A stretch of DNA of 5,477 bases, from assembly GCA_003660605.1 (NCBI GenBank), contig QMUN01000069.1:1-5477 (forward strand), read 5' to 3'. The stretch is from Thermococci archaeon. GTDB lineage: Archaea; Methanobacteriota_B; Thermococci; Methanofastidiosales; B48-G16. A program made the position numbers and the translations under genes. How positions within the stretch are numbered: position 1 is the first letter of the stretch; each line of letters begins with the position of its first letter. Shown here in pieces: positions 1 through 5,147 of this stretch. The notes beneath the pieces were generated by a model, which worked only from the letters and a program-made list of their open reading frames with translations, was not told where the DNA came from and ran no database searches.

Positions 1-207
1 ATCAAACTCTGGAGGAGCAGTTCTAATTATTGTATAACTAAAAATTTCACCCTCTTCCTCAAGTTTTACATCTTTTATATCCCCAGATCTTCTGCATCTC
101 GGACATATTTCCCTTGGGGGAAAGAATGTTTCATTACATTTTTCACAGTAACTTCCTATGAGCCTGTATCTGTAAGGGATTTCTCTCCAAAATCTTGGTA
201 CACTCAT
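1..207 (-). CDS. DUF35 zinc-ribbon/OB-fold protein of the thiolase-HMG-CoA synthase complex (3' part beyond window)
   Basis: Sixty-nine N-terminal residues are visible; the reading frame leaves the window at the left edge without a stop. The protein opens with MSVPRFWREIPYRYRLIG, then a rubredoxin-like zinc ribbon with C21, C24, C35 and C38 (CxxC-10-CxxC). It continues into a segment (EEEGEIFSYTIIRTAPPEF, about 51-68) typical of the first strands of the OB-fold in DUF35 proteins. In methanogens, as known from structural work, the DUF35 protein bridges acetoacetyl-CoA thiolase and HMG-CoA synthase and helps form a shared CoA/pantetheine channel, so the endergonic thiolase step is pulled by HMG-CoA formation. 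Its position directly after the thiolase, 4 nt downstream of that stop, fits this role. The start at 207 is supported by GAGGTGAT just upstream. The family call is firm; the scaffold role is inferred from homologues. Confidence 0.93.
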   Translation of the reverse strand, partial: MSVPRFWREIPYRYRLIGSYCEKCNETFFPPREICPRCRRSGDIKDVKLEEEGEIFSYTIIRTAPPEFD

Positions 208-210
208 TTT

Positions 211-218
211 ATCACCTC
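211..218 (-). promoter_or_regulatory. Shine-Dalgarno GAGGTGAT of the DUF35 gene, containing the thiolase stop
   Basis: Read on the minus strand the sequence is GAGGTGAT, then AAA and the ATG at 207. It is fully complementary to the archaeal 16S 3' tail (AUCACCUC). The TGA at 214-212 that ends the thiolase lies inside it, so a terminating ribosome sits on the next gene's binding site. This indicates translational coupling. Confidence 0.85.
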
Positions 219-1369
219 GAAAATATATGAACTACCGCAGTTCCTCCCGAACCACCTATATTATGTGTCAATCCGATCTCTGCATCTTTTATCTGTCTCT
301 TTCCAGCTTTACCACGAAGCTGGGTCACTGCTTCTACCACCTGTGCTACACCTGTAGCACCTACAGGATGCCCCTTGGCCTTTAGGCCTCCAGAAGGATT
401 AATAGGGAGTTCGCCATCTAAGGAAGTTATACCCTCCTCAACGGCCTTTCCACCTTCTCCTTTTTTGAAAAATCCCAGATCTTCAATATTTATTATCTCA
501 GCAATGGTAAAACAGTCGTGTACCTCTGCAAAATCTATATCTTTTGGTGTAATCCCTGCCATCTTATAAGCAGATTTTCCAGCATTTACCGTAGAGTCTA
601 TGGTACAGATATCATCTCTGTCGTATATCCCTATAGCTCCCGATGCCTGTCCAGAGCCTATTATCCATATAGGGTCATCGCTAAGTTCTTTCGCTTTATC
701 TTCAGAAGCCAGAACGACACATGCGGCTCCATCACTTACGGGGGAGCAATGGAATAATCTCAATGGATCTGCTACAAAGGAGGAGTTCATTACTTTCTCC
801 AATGAGACTTCAAACTGAAAATGTGCGTTGGGATTTAAACTCCCGTTATGATGGTTCTTTACTGCCACCAAACTCAATTGTTCTTCTGTAGTGCCATATT
901 CATACATGTGCCTTCTCGCCATAAGCGCATAGAGACTGGGGAATGTAGCACCATTGAAGGATTCCCATTCCTGATCTGCGGCGGAGGCAAGGTACCCAGT
1001 AGTCTGTGATCCCAGAGCATCTGTCATCTTCTCGACACCTCCGACTACAACTATATTTGCCATTCCTGAGGCTATCGCCATAAGACCCTGTCTCACTGCC
1101 AGGCCACCTGAAGCACACGCGGATTCTACTCTCGTAGATGGTACAGGCAGTAATCCACCGTAATCTGCTATCAAAGATGCTATATGTCCCTGTTTTATAA
1201 ACATATCACCTGACATACATCCCGTATAGAGTGCATCTACTCTTTCTCCTGGAACTCCAGCATCGTTCAAAGCCTTTATTCCCGCTTCGATTGTAAGATT
1301 TCTCAATGATGAGTTCCACAGTTCTCCAAATCTTGTTATTCCTACTCCAACAACTGCAACTTTTCTCAT
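212..1369 (-). CDS. Acetoacetyl-CoA thiolase (acetyl-CoA C-acetyltransferase), archaeal SCP2-type
   Basis: This 385-residue protein should condense two acetyl-CoA to acetoacetyl-CoA in the cytoplasm, the first step of the mevalonate pathway. Visible thiolase features are the nucleophile C85 in VESACASGG, the HDCF motif with H284 and C286, and the general-base H334 in KGHPVGATG. At the C-terminus H369 stands in HNIGGSGG, where classical bacterial thiolases carry a catalytic cysteine (CxGG). This His-Asn-x-Gly form and HDCF are characteristic of the archaeal/SCP2 branch. Length is normal for that branch and the frame is intact. It starts 4 nt after the HMG-CoA synthase stop with a strong Shine-Dalgarno, and is followed at once by the DUF35 gene. 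In homologous archaeal systems these three form a channelling complex. SCP2-type thiolases of other specificity exist, but this context makes the acetoacetyl-CoA assignment strong. Confidence 0.93.
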   Translation of the reverse strand: MRKVAVVGVGITRFGELWNSSLRNLTIEAGIKALNDAGVPGERVDALYTGCMSGDMFIKQGHIASLIADYGGLLPVPSTRVESACASGGLAVRQGLMAIASGMANIVVVGGVEKMTDALGSQTTGYLASAADQEWESFNGATFPSLYALMARRHMYEYGTTEEQLSLVAVKNHHNGSLNPNAHFQFEVSLEKVMNSSFVADPLRLFHCSPVSDGAACVVLASEDKAKELSDDPIWIIGSGQASGAIGIYDRDDICTIDSTVNAGKSAYKMAGITPKDIDFAEVHDCFTIAEIINIEDLGFFKKGEGGKAVEEGITSLDGELPINPSGGLKAKGHPVGATGVAQVVEAVTQLRGKAGKRQIKDAEIGLTHNIGGSGGTAVVHIFSR

Positions 1370-1372
1370 AAT

Positions 1373-1380
1373 CTCACCTC
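1373..1380 (-). promoter_or_regulatory. Shine-Dalgarno GAGGTGAG of the thiolase gene, containing the HMG-CoA synthase stop
   Basis: On the minus strand the sequence is GAGGTGAG, then ATT and the ATG at 1369. The TGA at 1376-1374 ending HMG-CoA synthase is embedded in it. This is the same nested stop/Shine-Dalgarno design seen at the next junction. Confidence 0.83.
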
Positions 1381-2420
1381 ATCAGTATCTTTCTCCTATA
1401 TTTTGTGTAAGTTGCATAATCAATATACCTTTTATTATGTATCATATCCCATGTTTTTGGACATACATCTCTTTTATTCTCTATTGCATCATTTACTGTG
1501 ATATAAAATGAGTCAGAGCCTGCGCCAGAGCCGTAAGAAGTCATCAGAATTTTATCTCCAGGCTTGGCGACATCTAATACAGCAGTGAGTCCCAAAACAC
1601 TTGATCCTGAGTATGCATTTCCCATTTCAGTAACTACCAAACTCGGACTCACCTGTTCTTTGGAAAATCCCAATTTTTTTGCTATATTCATAGGGAACTT
1701 AGCATTGGGCATATGAAAAACTACATAGTCTACATTTTCTGGAGTTATACTCATTTTCTCTATCATCATCTTTGTAGCGGTACCCACATGTTTAAAATAT
1801 GCAGGTTCACCCGTAAATCTTCCTCCGTGTTGTGGATAATGCTGATATTCACGTCTCCAGAAGTCAGGAGTATCCGTAGTATACGATAGAGTTTCTTCTA
1901 TAGTAGCAATACTATCCTTATTTTTTTTGCCGAGGATAAACGCCGCACCACCGGCAGAGGTAGAATACTCCAGAGCATCTCCAGGGGCTCCCTGAGATGT
2001 ATCTGCTCCTATGGCCAGCCCGTATTTGATGTATCCCCCTTCTATAAGACCCATAACGTTCTGGATCGCTGCGGTACCCGCTTTACATGCAAACTCATAA
2101 TCCGCGCATCTGAGTTCTCCTTCGCATCCTATAGCTGCAGCAACTACAGTTCCCGAAGGCTTCACAACATACGGATGCGATTCTGAACCTATATATATCG
2201 CGCCTATCTCCTTTGGATCGATTCCTGCTCTTTTTAAAGCACATTTTGCTGCTGCTGTCGCAATGGTAATCGTGTCTTCATCTATACTTGGTACCGATTT
2301 CTCGAATACACCTAAACCTTTTTCAACATTTTTCGGGTCCTTGCCCCAGATTCTCGCTATCTCTTTTGTCCTGATCCTATTTTTTGGCACATACGCACCA
2401 TAGCCTATTATACCGATCAT
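1374..2420 (-). CDS. Hydroxymethylglutaryl-CoA synthase, archaeal type
   Basis: It condenses acetyl-CoA with acetoacetyl-CoA to HMG-CoA, the committed entry to mevalonate and so to archaeal isoprenoid lipids. The protein is 348 residues from the chosen start, the usual archaeal length and shorter than eukaryotic HMGS. It opens [16 protein letters not shown] as family members do. The expected catalytic triad is visible: E80 (GSESHPY), the acyl-accepting C112 (FACKAGTAA) and H236 (FHMPNAKFP). C-terminal thiolase-fold glycine motifs are present ([17 protein letters not shown]). The frame is open for 25 further codons upstream to 2495, but that extension is not family-like and would start upstream of the TATA box. 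The start at 2420 has AAGGTGAT four bases upstream. Thiolase follows directly. It is probably under control of the neighbouring HTH regulator. Confidence 0.96.
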   Translation of the reverse strand: MIGIIGYGAYVPKNRIRTKEIARIWGKDPKNVEKGLGVFEKSVPSIDEDTITIATAAAKCALKRAGIDPKEIGAIYIGSESHPYVVKPSGTVVAAAIGCEGELRCADYEFACKAGTAAIQNVMGLIEGGYIKYGLAIGADTSQGAPGDALEYSTSAGGAAFILGKKNKDSIATIEETLSYTTDTPDFWRREYQHYPQHGGRFTGEPAYFKHVGTATKMMIEKMSITPENVDYVVFHMPNAKFPMNIAKKLGFSKEQVSPSLVVTEMGNAYSGSSVLGLTAVLDVAKPGDKILMTSYGSGAGSDSFYITVNDAIENKRDVCPKTWDMIHNKRYIDYATYTKYRRKILMR

Positions 2421-2424
2421 GGGT

Positions 2425-2432
2425 ATCACCTT
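2425..2432 (-). promoter_or_regulatory. Shine-Dalgarno AAGGTGAT fixing the HMG-CoA synthase start
   Basis: On the minus strand AAGGTGAT is followed by ACCC and the ATG at 2420. It decides for the 348-residue start over the longer 2495 start. The transcription start predicted from the TATA box (about 2433) leaves a leader of about 13 nt that consists almost only of this site. Confidence 0.8.
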
Positions 2433-2439
2433 TTGTAAT

Positions 2440-2446
2440 AAAAAAA
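2440..2446 (-). terminator. Possible oligo-T termination site for the regulator transcript
   Basis: A run of seven T on the minus strand lies about 60 nt past the regulator stop. A second, shorter T run (2458-2462) precedes it in the TATA region. Archaeal RNA polymerase terminates at U-rich tracts without a needed hairpin. The run falls between the TATA box and predicted start site of the HMG-CoA synthase gene, so it may simply be AT-rich promoter DNA. Confidence 0.25.
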
Positions 2447-2452
2447 CTCTAT

Positions 2453-2469
2453 TATATAAAAACTTTTCG
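2453..2469 (-). promoter_or_regulatory. BRE/TATA promoter of the mevalonate (HMG-CoA synthase) operon
   Basis: On the minus strand the purine-rich BRE CGAAAAG (2469-2463) is followed by TTTTTATATA (TATA core 2460-2453). A start 24-25 nt downstream of the TATA centre falls near 2433, just ahead of the Shine-Dalgarno. The promoter lies in the 86-bp gap after the regulator gene, so the operon can be transcribed on its own. Confidence 0.8.
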
Positions 2470-2493
2470 GTGTTTGCAAAAGAATGTATCGGC
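2464..2493 (-). promoter_or_regulatory. Putative operator upstream of the HMG-CoA synthase TATA box
   Basis: Next to BRE lies the palindrome TTTGCAAA (2473-2480, centre 2476/2477). Together with the TATA region, 2454-2493 aligns without gaps to 3241-3280 at the regulator promoter (28 of 40 identical). Outside the shared first ten TATA-side bases, 18 of 30 match, including TTGC at the palindrome centre and, beyond it, matching TA and CG pairs. Binding by the adjacent HTH protein is inferred, not shown. Confidence 0.45.
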
Positions 2494-2506
2494 AAAAGAC
2501 GATTGA

Positions 2507-3220
2507 CTATATCTTTATATTCCTCAGAGCTTTAAGAAGCAGATCCACAGATTCGGCTTTTGAATGTACAAGCGGTATTTTTTCGATCTCTGCTATCTTT
2601 ATGGCCACAGGATCCATCATCTCTGGGCCATGAAGAACTACAAGAGAGGGCTTGAGTCCCTTCACCTTTATAGCCACCATGGGGCTTCTCCCATAGCTGA
2701 CCTTTGTGAAAACTAAGGCTCTCTCTGTTGTCCAGCCATATAACTTAAGAAAATCCTCACTGTCCATCTCCAAGATCGCCTTTATAGAGTCTATTACTGT
2801 GTATCCATAGATCATATGCTCCGATGTCCTTGGAGCAGTCAGAATTTCACCCCACACAGCCTTTGCTATCGTTTCTATGTCTACAGGAAGTGAAAATTCT
2901 CTGATGTCCATTATTATATCTGTAGAAAGCTCTGTGGTAAACATTCTTGAGAAAGCGTGAATAACCTGTTCTCCATTGGCTTCATCTATGCGTATTAACC
3001 CTTCTACAAACTTCTTTATAGTTCCAGCACCGGGAGATTTTCTTCTTCCACCTTCATAATCGCTCAGAACAGAAGATGAAATTTTCAGGTAACTGGCTAA
3101 ATCTGTCTGAGTAATCCCAAAGATTTCCCTCCATTTTTTCATTGTTTTTCCAGGTTCTACAGAAAGAACGATCTCCCCAGCCATCCTTTTTGCTAGTTTT
3201 TCTTTAGAATCATCTACCAT
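2507..3220 (-). CDS. XRE-family HTH transcriptional regulator, probably of the mevalonate operon
   Basis: The protein is 237 residues from the chosen start. An N-terminal XRE/Cro-type helix-turn-helix spans about 26-80: KKWREIFGITQTDLASYL holds the first two helices, SSSVLSDYEGGRRKSPG the recognition helix and following loop. A C-terminal alpha/beta region (about 125-237) includes KPSLVVLHGPEMMDPVA and KIPLVHSKAESVDLLLKAL and looks like a ligand-sensing or regulatory domain. It resembles archaeal predicted regulators of the COG1709 kind, which as I recall often neighbour HMG-CoA synthase genes. The frame extends upstream to 3295, but the TATA box at 3241-3248 lies inside that extension and is centred 24.5 nt from the ATG at 3220. 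A leaderless start there is therefore preferred; no Shine-Dalgarno precedes it. Control of its own gene and the downstream operon is inferred from shared promoter sequence. The ligand is unknown. Confidence 0.85.
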   Translation of the reverse strand: MVDDSKEKLAKRMAGEIVLSVEPGKTMKKWREIFGITQTDLASYLKISSSVLSDYEGGRRKSPGAGTIKKFVEGLIRIDEANGEQVIHAFSRMFTTELSTDIIMDIREFSLPVDIETIAKAVWGEILTAPRTSEHMIYGYTVIDSIKAILEMDSEDFLKLYGWTTERALVFTKVSYGRSPMVAIKVKGLKPSLVVLHGPEMMDPVAIKIAEIEKIPLVHSKAESVDLLLKALRNIKI

Positions 3221-3240
3221 AAATAAACTCTGTCGTCTGG

Positions 3241-3256
3241 ATATAAAAACATTTCG
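3241..3256 (-). promoter_or_regulatory. BRE/TATA promoter of the HTH regulator (leaderless)
   Basis: On the minus strand CGAAATG (BRE, 3256-3250) is followed by TTTTTATAT (3249-3241). The TATA centre lies 24.5 nt from the A of the ATG at 3220, so the transcript should start at or beside the start codon. This BRE/TATA differs at one position from the one upstream of HMG-CoA synthase over 16 bases. Confidence 0.75.
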
Positions 3257-3280
3257 TTTATTGCGATAATGTCTACCGTC
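3251..3280 (-). promoter_or_regulatory. Putative autoregulatory operator at the regulator promoter
   Basis: A 12-bp near-palindrome TTATTGCGATAA (3258-3269, centre 3263/3264, 10 of 12 positions symmetric) sits upstream of BRE. Its centre has exactly the same offset from the TATA box as TTTGCAAA at the HMG-CoA synthase promoter. The site abuts and overlaps by 2 bp the stop codon of the small membrane protein gene. Confidence 0.45.
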
Positions 3281-3437
3281 ATTTGTTATAAACAATATAA
3301 ATGAGTATGATTATACCTATTATTATTAATATATCTGCAATTATTACCCCAAATGTATAAAGAATATATCCTCTAGTTTCCCTATCTCCTTCTCTGAAGA
3401 GCGTTATAAGTTCTTTAATTCTCTTCATTTTTAACAT
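3279..3437 (-). CDS. Small single-pass membrane protein, 52 residues, function unknown
   Basis: The reading frame runs from ATG at 3437 to TGA at 3281-3279. A charged N-terminal part (about 1-22, MLKMKRIKELITLFREGDRE) precedes one long hydrophobic helix (about 24-50), very rich in Ile, with D35 in its middle and a short NK tail. By the positive-inside rule the basic N-terminus is probably cytoplasmic. It starts 1 nt after the TAA of the DUF4342 gene and fills the space down to the regulator promoter, so it looks like the last gene of the thioredoxin reductase unit. The Shine-Dalgarno is poor (AAAGAA), so expression may depend on coupling to the upstream stop. A start at 3428 (MKRIKEL) is also possible. 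I do not recognise a family; low-complexity Ile codons mean a chance frame cannot be fully excluded. Confidence 0.62.
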   Translation of the reverse strand: MLKMKRIKELITLFREGDRETRGYILYTFGVIIADILIIIGIIILIYIVYNK

Positions 3438-3438
3438 G

Positions 3439-3753
3439 TTATTCTTTCTTTTCGACTATTATCTTGCATCTTGCAGCTAACGCTGCAATTGTACCTAGGG
3501 CAGCAAGCCATGGAGCAAGTAATACACCTATAAAGCCAACAGTTACGGGAATTTCCAACAATACTTTATCTTTTTCATCTTTGATAGTTATCTTAGTCAC
3601 ATTCCCCTCATGAATAATTTCTTTGATTTTTTCTATGAGGTTCTCAGAATCAATTACGAACTCTTCTTCTTTCGTTTCAGTTGGAGATCCACATATATGA
3701 CAGAATTTCGCTTCGTCTAAGAGTTCAGCTCCACATTTTTTACAGATTTTCAT
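3439..3753 (-). CDS. Zinc-ribbon protein with DUF4342 domain
   Basis: This 104-residue protein begins with a zinc ribbon, C4-x2-C7 and C18-x2-C21 (KKCGAELLDEAKFCHICGSP). A DUF4342-like domain follows (about 38-102), with the family pattern of a lead helix (ENLIEKIKEIIHEGNVTKI), a beta segment ending in LEIPVTVG and a hydrophobic stretch GVLLAPWLAALGTIAAL (about 76-92), then CKIIVEKKE. DUF4342 has no established function. The hydrophobic stretch may be buried or membrane-associated. The gene overlaps the end of the thioredoxin reductase gene by 14 bp and has a very strong Shine-Dalgarno inside it, so the two are co-expressed. A four-Cys site beside a dithiol reductase makes a redox-sensitive zinc site or reductase partner thinkable, but that is inference. 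Confidence 0.85.
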   Translation of the reverse strand: MKICKKCGAELLDEAKFCHICGSPTETKEEEFVIDSENLIEKIKEIIHEGNVTKITIKDEKDKVLLEIPVTVGFIGVLLAPWLAALGTIAALAARCKIIVEKKE

Positions 3754-4681
3754 GATACTCCTCCTTTTTAAGGTATTTATAAGCAGACTCAGCTGCTATG
3801 GCTCCTTCTGCACATGCAGTAACTATCTGAGCGAGCATATTCGAGCCCGTAGTTACATCACCTGCAGCAAATATTCCAGGAACATCTGTAGACATATCTT
3901 CATTGACTTTTATATACCCCTTCTCGTTTACAGAGACACCAAGTTTTTTCGCGAGTTCACTCTCGGGAACTGTACCTATTTCAATGAAAAGACCATCTAA
4001 CTTTATTTCAATGTTTTTACCATTCTGATCGAAAACTACGGATTCAAGTTTCTCTTCTCCTTTTAATTCTTTAGGTACTGATTCAAATATCATCTCTACC
4101 TTCTCATTGTTTTCTGCCCTCTCTATCCATACAGGCATTGCTCGCATTTTATCTTTTTTTCTTCTGTATATAAGATAAACCTTTTTTGCGTACTCCGAAA
4201 GAAGCAAAGCAGATGCTACAGCGGAGTCACCGCCACCAATAACGCCTACTATCTTATCTATGAAAAATGCACCATCACATGTAGCACAGTAAGACACGCC
4301 TTTTCCTCTGAACCTATCTTCATTGAGTAAACCGAGTTTTCTTTTCTTTGCACCAGTTGCAAATATAAGTGTTCTTCCAAAATACGTAGCTTCATCTGTT
4401 TTTACATTAAATCCATTTTCAGTTTTTTTCACCTCTGTAACTTCGAGAAACTCTATTGTTTTAACACCAAGAGACTCCGCATGTTCCTTGAATTTTGTTA
4501 CTAGATCCATGCCGTTTGTCATTGAAAGCCCGGGATAGTTTTCAATTCTGTAAGATTCCGAGACCTGTCCACCTGACTCTTTACCTATCAAAAGTGTTTT
4601 CATATTGAAACGAGTTGCATATATTCCTGCTGTATACCCTGCAGGACCCGAGCCTACTATTATAACATCATATTCTTTCAT
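3740..4681 (-). CDS. trxB: Thioredoxin reductase (FAD-dependent NAD(P)H:disulfide oxidoreductase)
   Basis: This 313-residue protein has the length and order of low-molecular-weight thioredoxin reductases. The FAD-binding GSGPAG lies at 10-15, ATGA at 108-111, the redox-active CATC at 132-135 (followed by D136), and the nucleotide-binding GGGDSA at 149-154. The basic motif YRRKKDKMRA is at 172-181, and the second FAD motif GIFAAGD at 269-275 is followed by QIVTACAEGAIAA (285-297). It passes electrons from NAD(P)H through FAD and CATC to thioredoxin or a glutaredoxin-like protein in the cytoplasm. The motif is Tyr-Arg-Arg instead of the usual His-Arg-Arg; R173, R174 and R180 suggest NADPH use, but preference cannot be settled. 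No thioredoxin gene lies in the window. The start fits a leaderless transcript from the TATA-like box at 4702-4709. It heads a unit with the DUF4342 and small membrane genes. Confidence 0.95.
   Translation of the reverse strand: MKEYDVIIVGSGPAGYTAGIYATRFNMKTLLIGKESGGQVSESYRIENYPGLSMTNGMDLVTKFKEHAESLGVKTIEFLEVTEVKKTENGFNVKTDEATYFGRTLIFATGAKKRKLGLLNEDRFRGKGVSYCATCDGAFFIDKIVGVIGGGDSAVASALLLSEYAKKVYLIYRRKKDKMRAMPVWIERAENNEKVEMIFESVPKELKGEEKLESVVFDQNGKNIEIKLDGLFIEIGTVPESELAKKLGVSVNEKGYIKVNEDMSTDVPGIFAAGDVTTGSNMLAQIVTACAEGAIAAESAYKYLKKEEYHENL
3758..3766 (-). promoter_or_regulatory. Strong Shine-Dalgarno of the DUF4342 gene inside the thioredoxin reductase gene
   Basis: The minus strand reads AAGGAGGAG, then TATC and the ATG at 3753. 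The same bases encode the Lys-Glu-Glu near the thioredoxin reductase C-terminus. It confirms the overlapping start and points to translational coupling. Confidence 0.8.
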
Positions 4682-4701
4682 GATCTATATTACTGTTCTG
4701 T

Positions 4702-4709
4702 CTTTTAAG
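4702..4709 (-). promoter_or_regulatory. TATA-like box of the thioredoxin reductase unit
   Basis: The minus strand reads CTTAAAAG, centred 24.5 nt from the A of the ATG at 4681, the same spacing as at the regulator and two-helix protein genes. The BRE side is weak, and no Shine-Dalgarno precedes the ATG (AATATAGATC), which fits a leaderless transcript. The position is convincing, the sequence less so. Confidence 0.5.
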
Positions 4710-4759
4710 GGTTTATGGTATTGATAACACTACAAAAGGAGAAGACTCCATAAGTAAGA

Positions 4760-4767
4760 TTTAAATA
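4760..4767 (+). promoter_or_regulatory. TATA box of the two-helix protein/threonine aldolase unit
   Basis: TTTAAATA lies with its centre 24.5 nt before the ATG at 4788, preceded by purine-rich AGTAAGA as a possible BRE. The earlier in-frame ATG at 4770 is only 2 nt past the box and could not be on this transcript, so the box decides the start. With the box at 4702-4709 it makes a divergent promoter region. Confidence 0.65.
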
Positions 4768-4787
4768 TAATGTCTGCAACTAATATT

Positions 4788-5147
4788 ATGGCAAAAAAAC
4801 AGGTTCCTGTAACGGGTATAATTTTGTTGATCGTGATCGTAGCATCGATAATATACATTGCATATACAAAGATAGAAGATCCAACGATAAGAACTATAGT
4901 AATCATCATCCCCCTGTTTATAGCTTTTTCTGCCCTGGTAGGGCTTAAAAAGGAGTATAGTATAGCAGACAAGATTATTAAGGAAGGACTTGTGGATGAA
5001 TATCTTGATAAACACGGTTTGGGAGACAGAAAAAACTTTGATGAATTTATTGGAGAACTGGAGATGAGAGGATACACAATAAATCCTGGTACGAAGGCCC
5101 AACTCAGAAGAGAGATCGTTGAAAGATTCGAAAGGCGTAAAAAATGA
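4788..5147 (+). CDS. Small two-helix membrane protein, unknown function
   Basis: The protein is 119 residues from the leaderless start (MAKKQVPVTG). Two hydrophobic helices are clear: about 8-26 (VTGIILLIVIVASIIYIAY) and about 35-53 (RTIVIIIPLFIAFSALVGL), joined by a short acidic loop KIEDPT. Lys residues before the first and after the second helix suggest a hairpin with both ends in the cytoplasm. A soluble, charged C-terminal part (about 56-119) is predicted mostly helical and ends in a basic tail, VERFERRKK. I recognise no family or catalytic motif. The stop overlaps the threonine aldolase start (ATGA), so the two are probably translated together; a functional link is not evident. A longer start at 4770 is open but lies 2 nt past the TATA box. 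Confidence 0.82.
   Translation: MAKKQVPVTGIILLIVIVASIIYIAYTKIEDPTIRTIVIIIPLFIAFSALVGLKKEYSIADKIIKEGLVDEYLDKHGLGDRKNFDEFIGELEMRGYTINPGTKAQLRREIVERFERRKK

Noticed and set aside
375..818. Overlapping plus-strand open frames of 64-79 codons opposite the thiolase gene
   Set aside because: They lie antisense to a well-conserved enzyme gene, lack recognisable domains and promoters, and overlap each other in different frames.
900..1118. A 72-codon minus-strand frame within the thiolase gene
   Set aside because: It is an out-of-frame shadow of the thiolase coding region, with a composition that does not resemble a real protein.
3309..3335. TATTATTATTAATATAT run that looks like a microsatellite
   Set aside because: It corresponds to the Ile codons of the small membrane protein helix and is irregular, so no separate repeat is called.
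3752..4538. Two plus-strand frames opposite thioredoxin reductase
   Set aside because: They are antisense shadows without ribosome sites or domain content; the minus-strand reductase explains the region.
4722..4733. TTATCAATA on the minus strand between the divergent genes, resembling the putative operator TTATCGCAATA
   Set aside because: It lacks the central GC, so symmetry and spacing differ, and it is short and AT-rich; chance is the simpler explanation.
4738..4749. Small inverted repeat GGAGAAGACTCC between the divergent promoters
   Set aside because: Only a 4-bp stem around a 4-base spacer; too small to call an operator without comparison.
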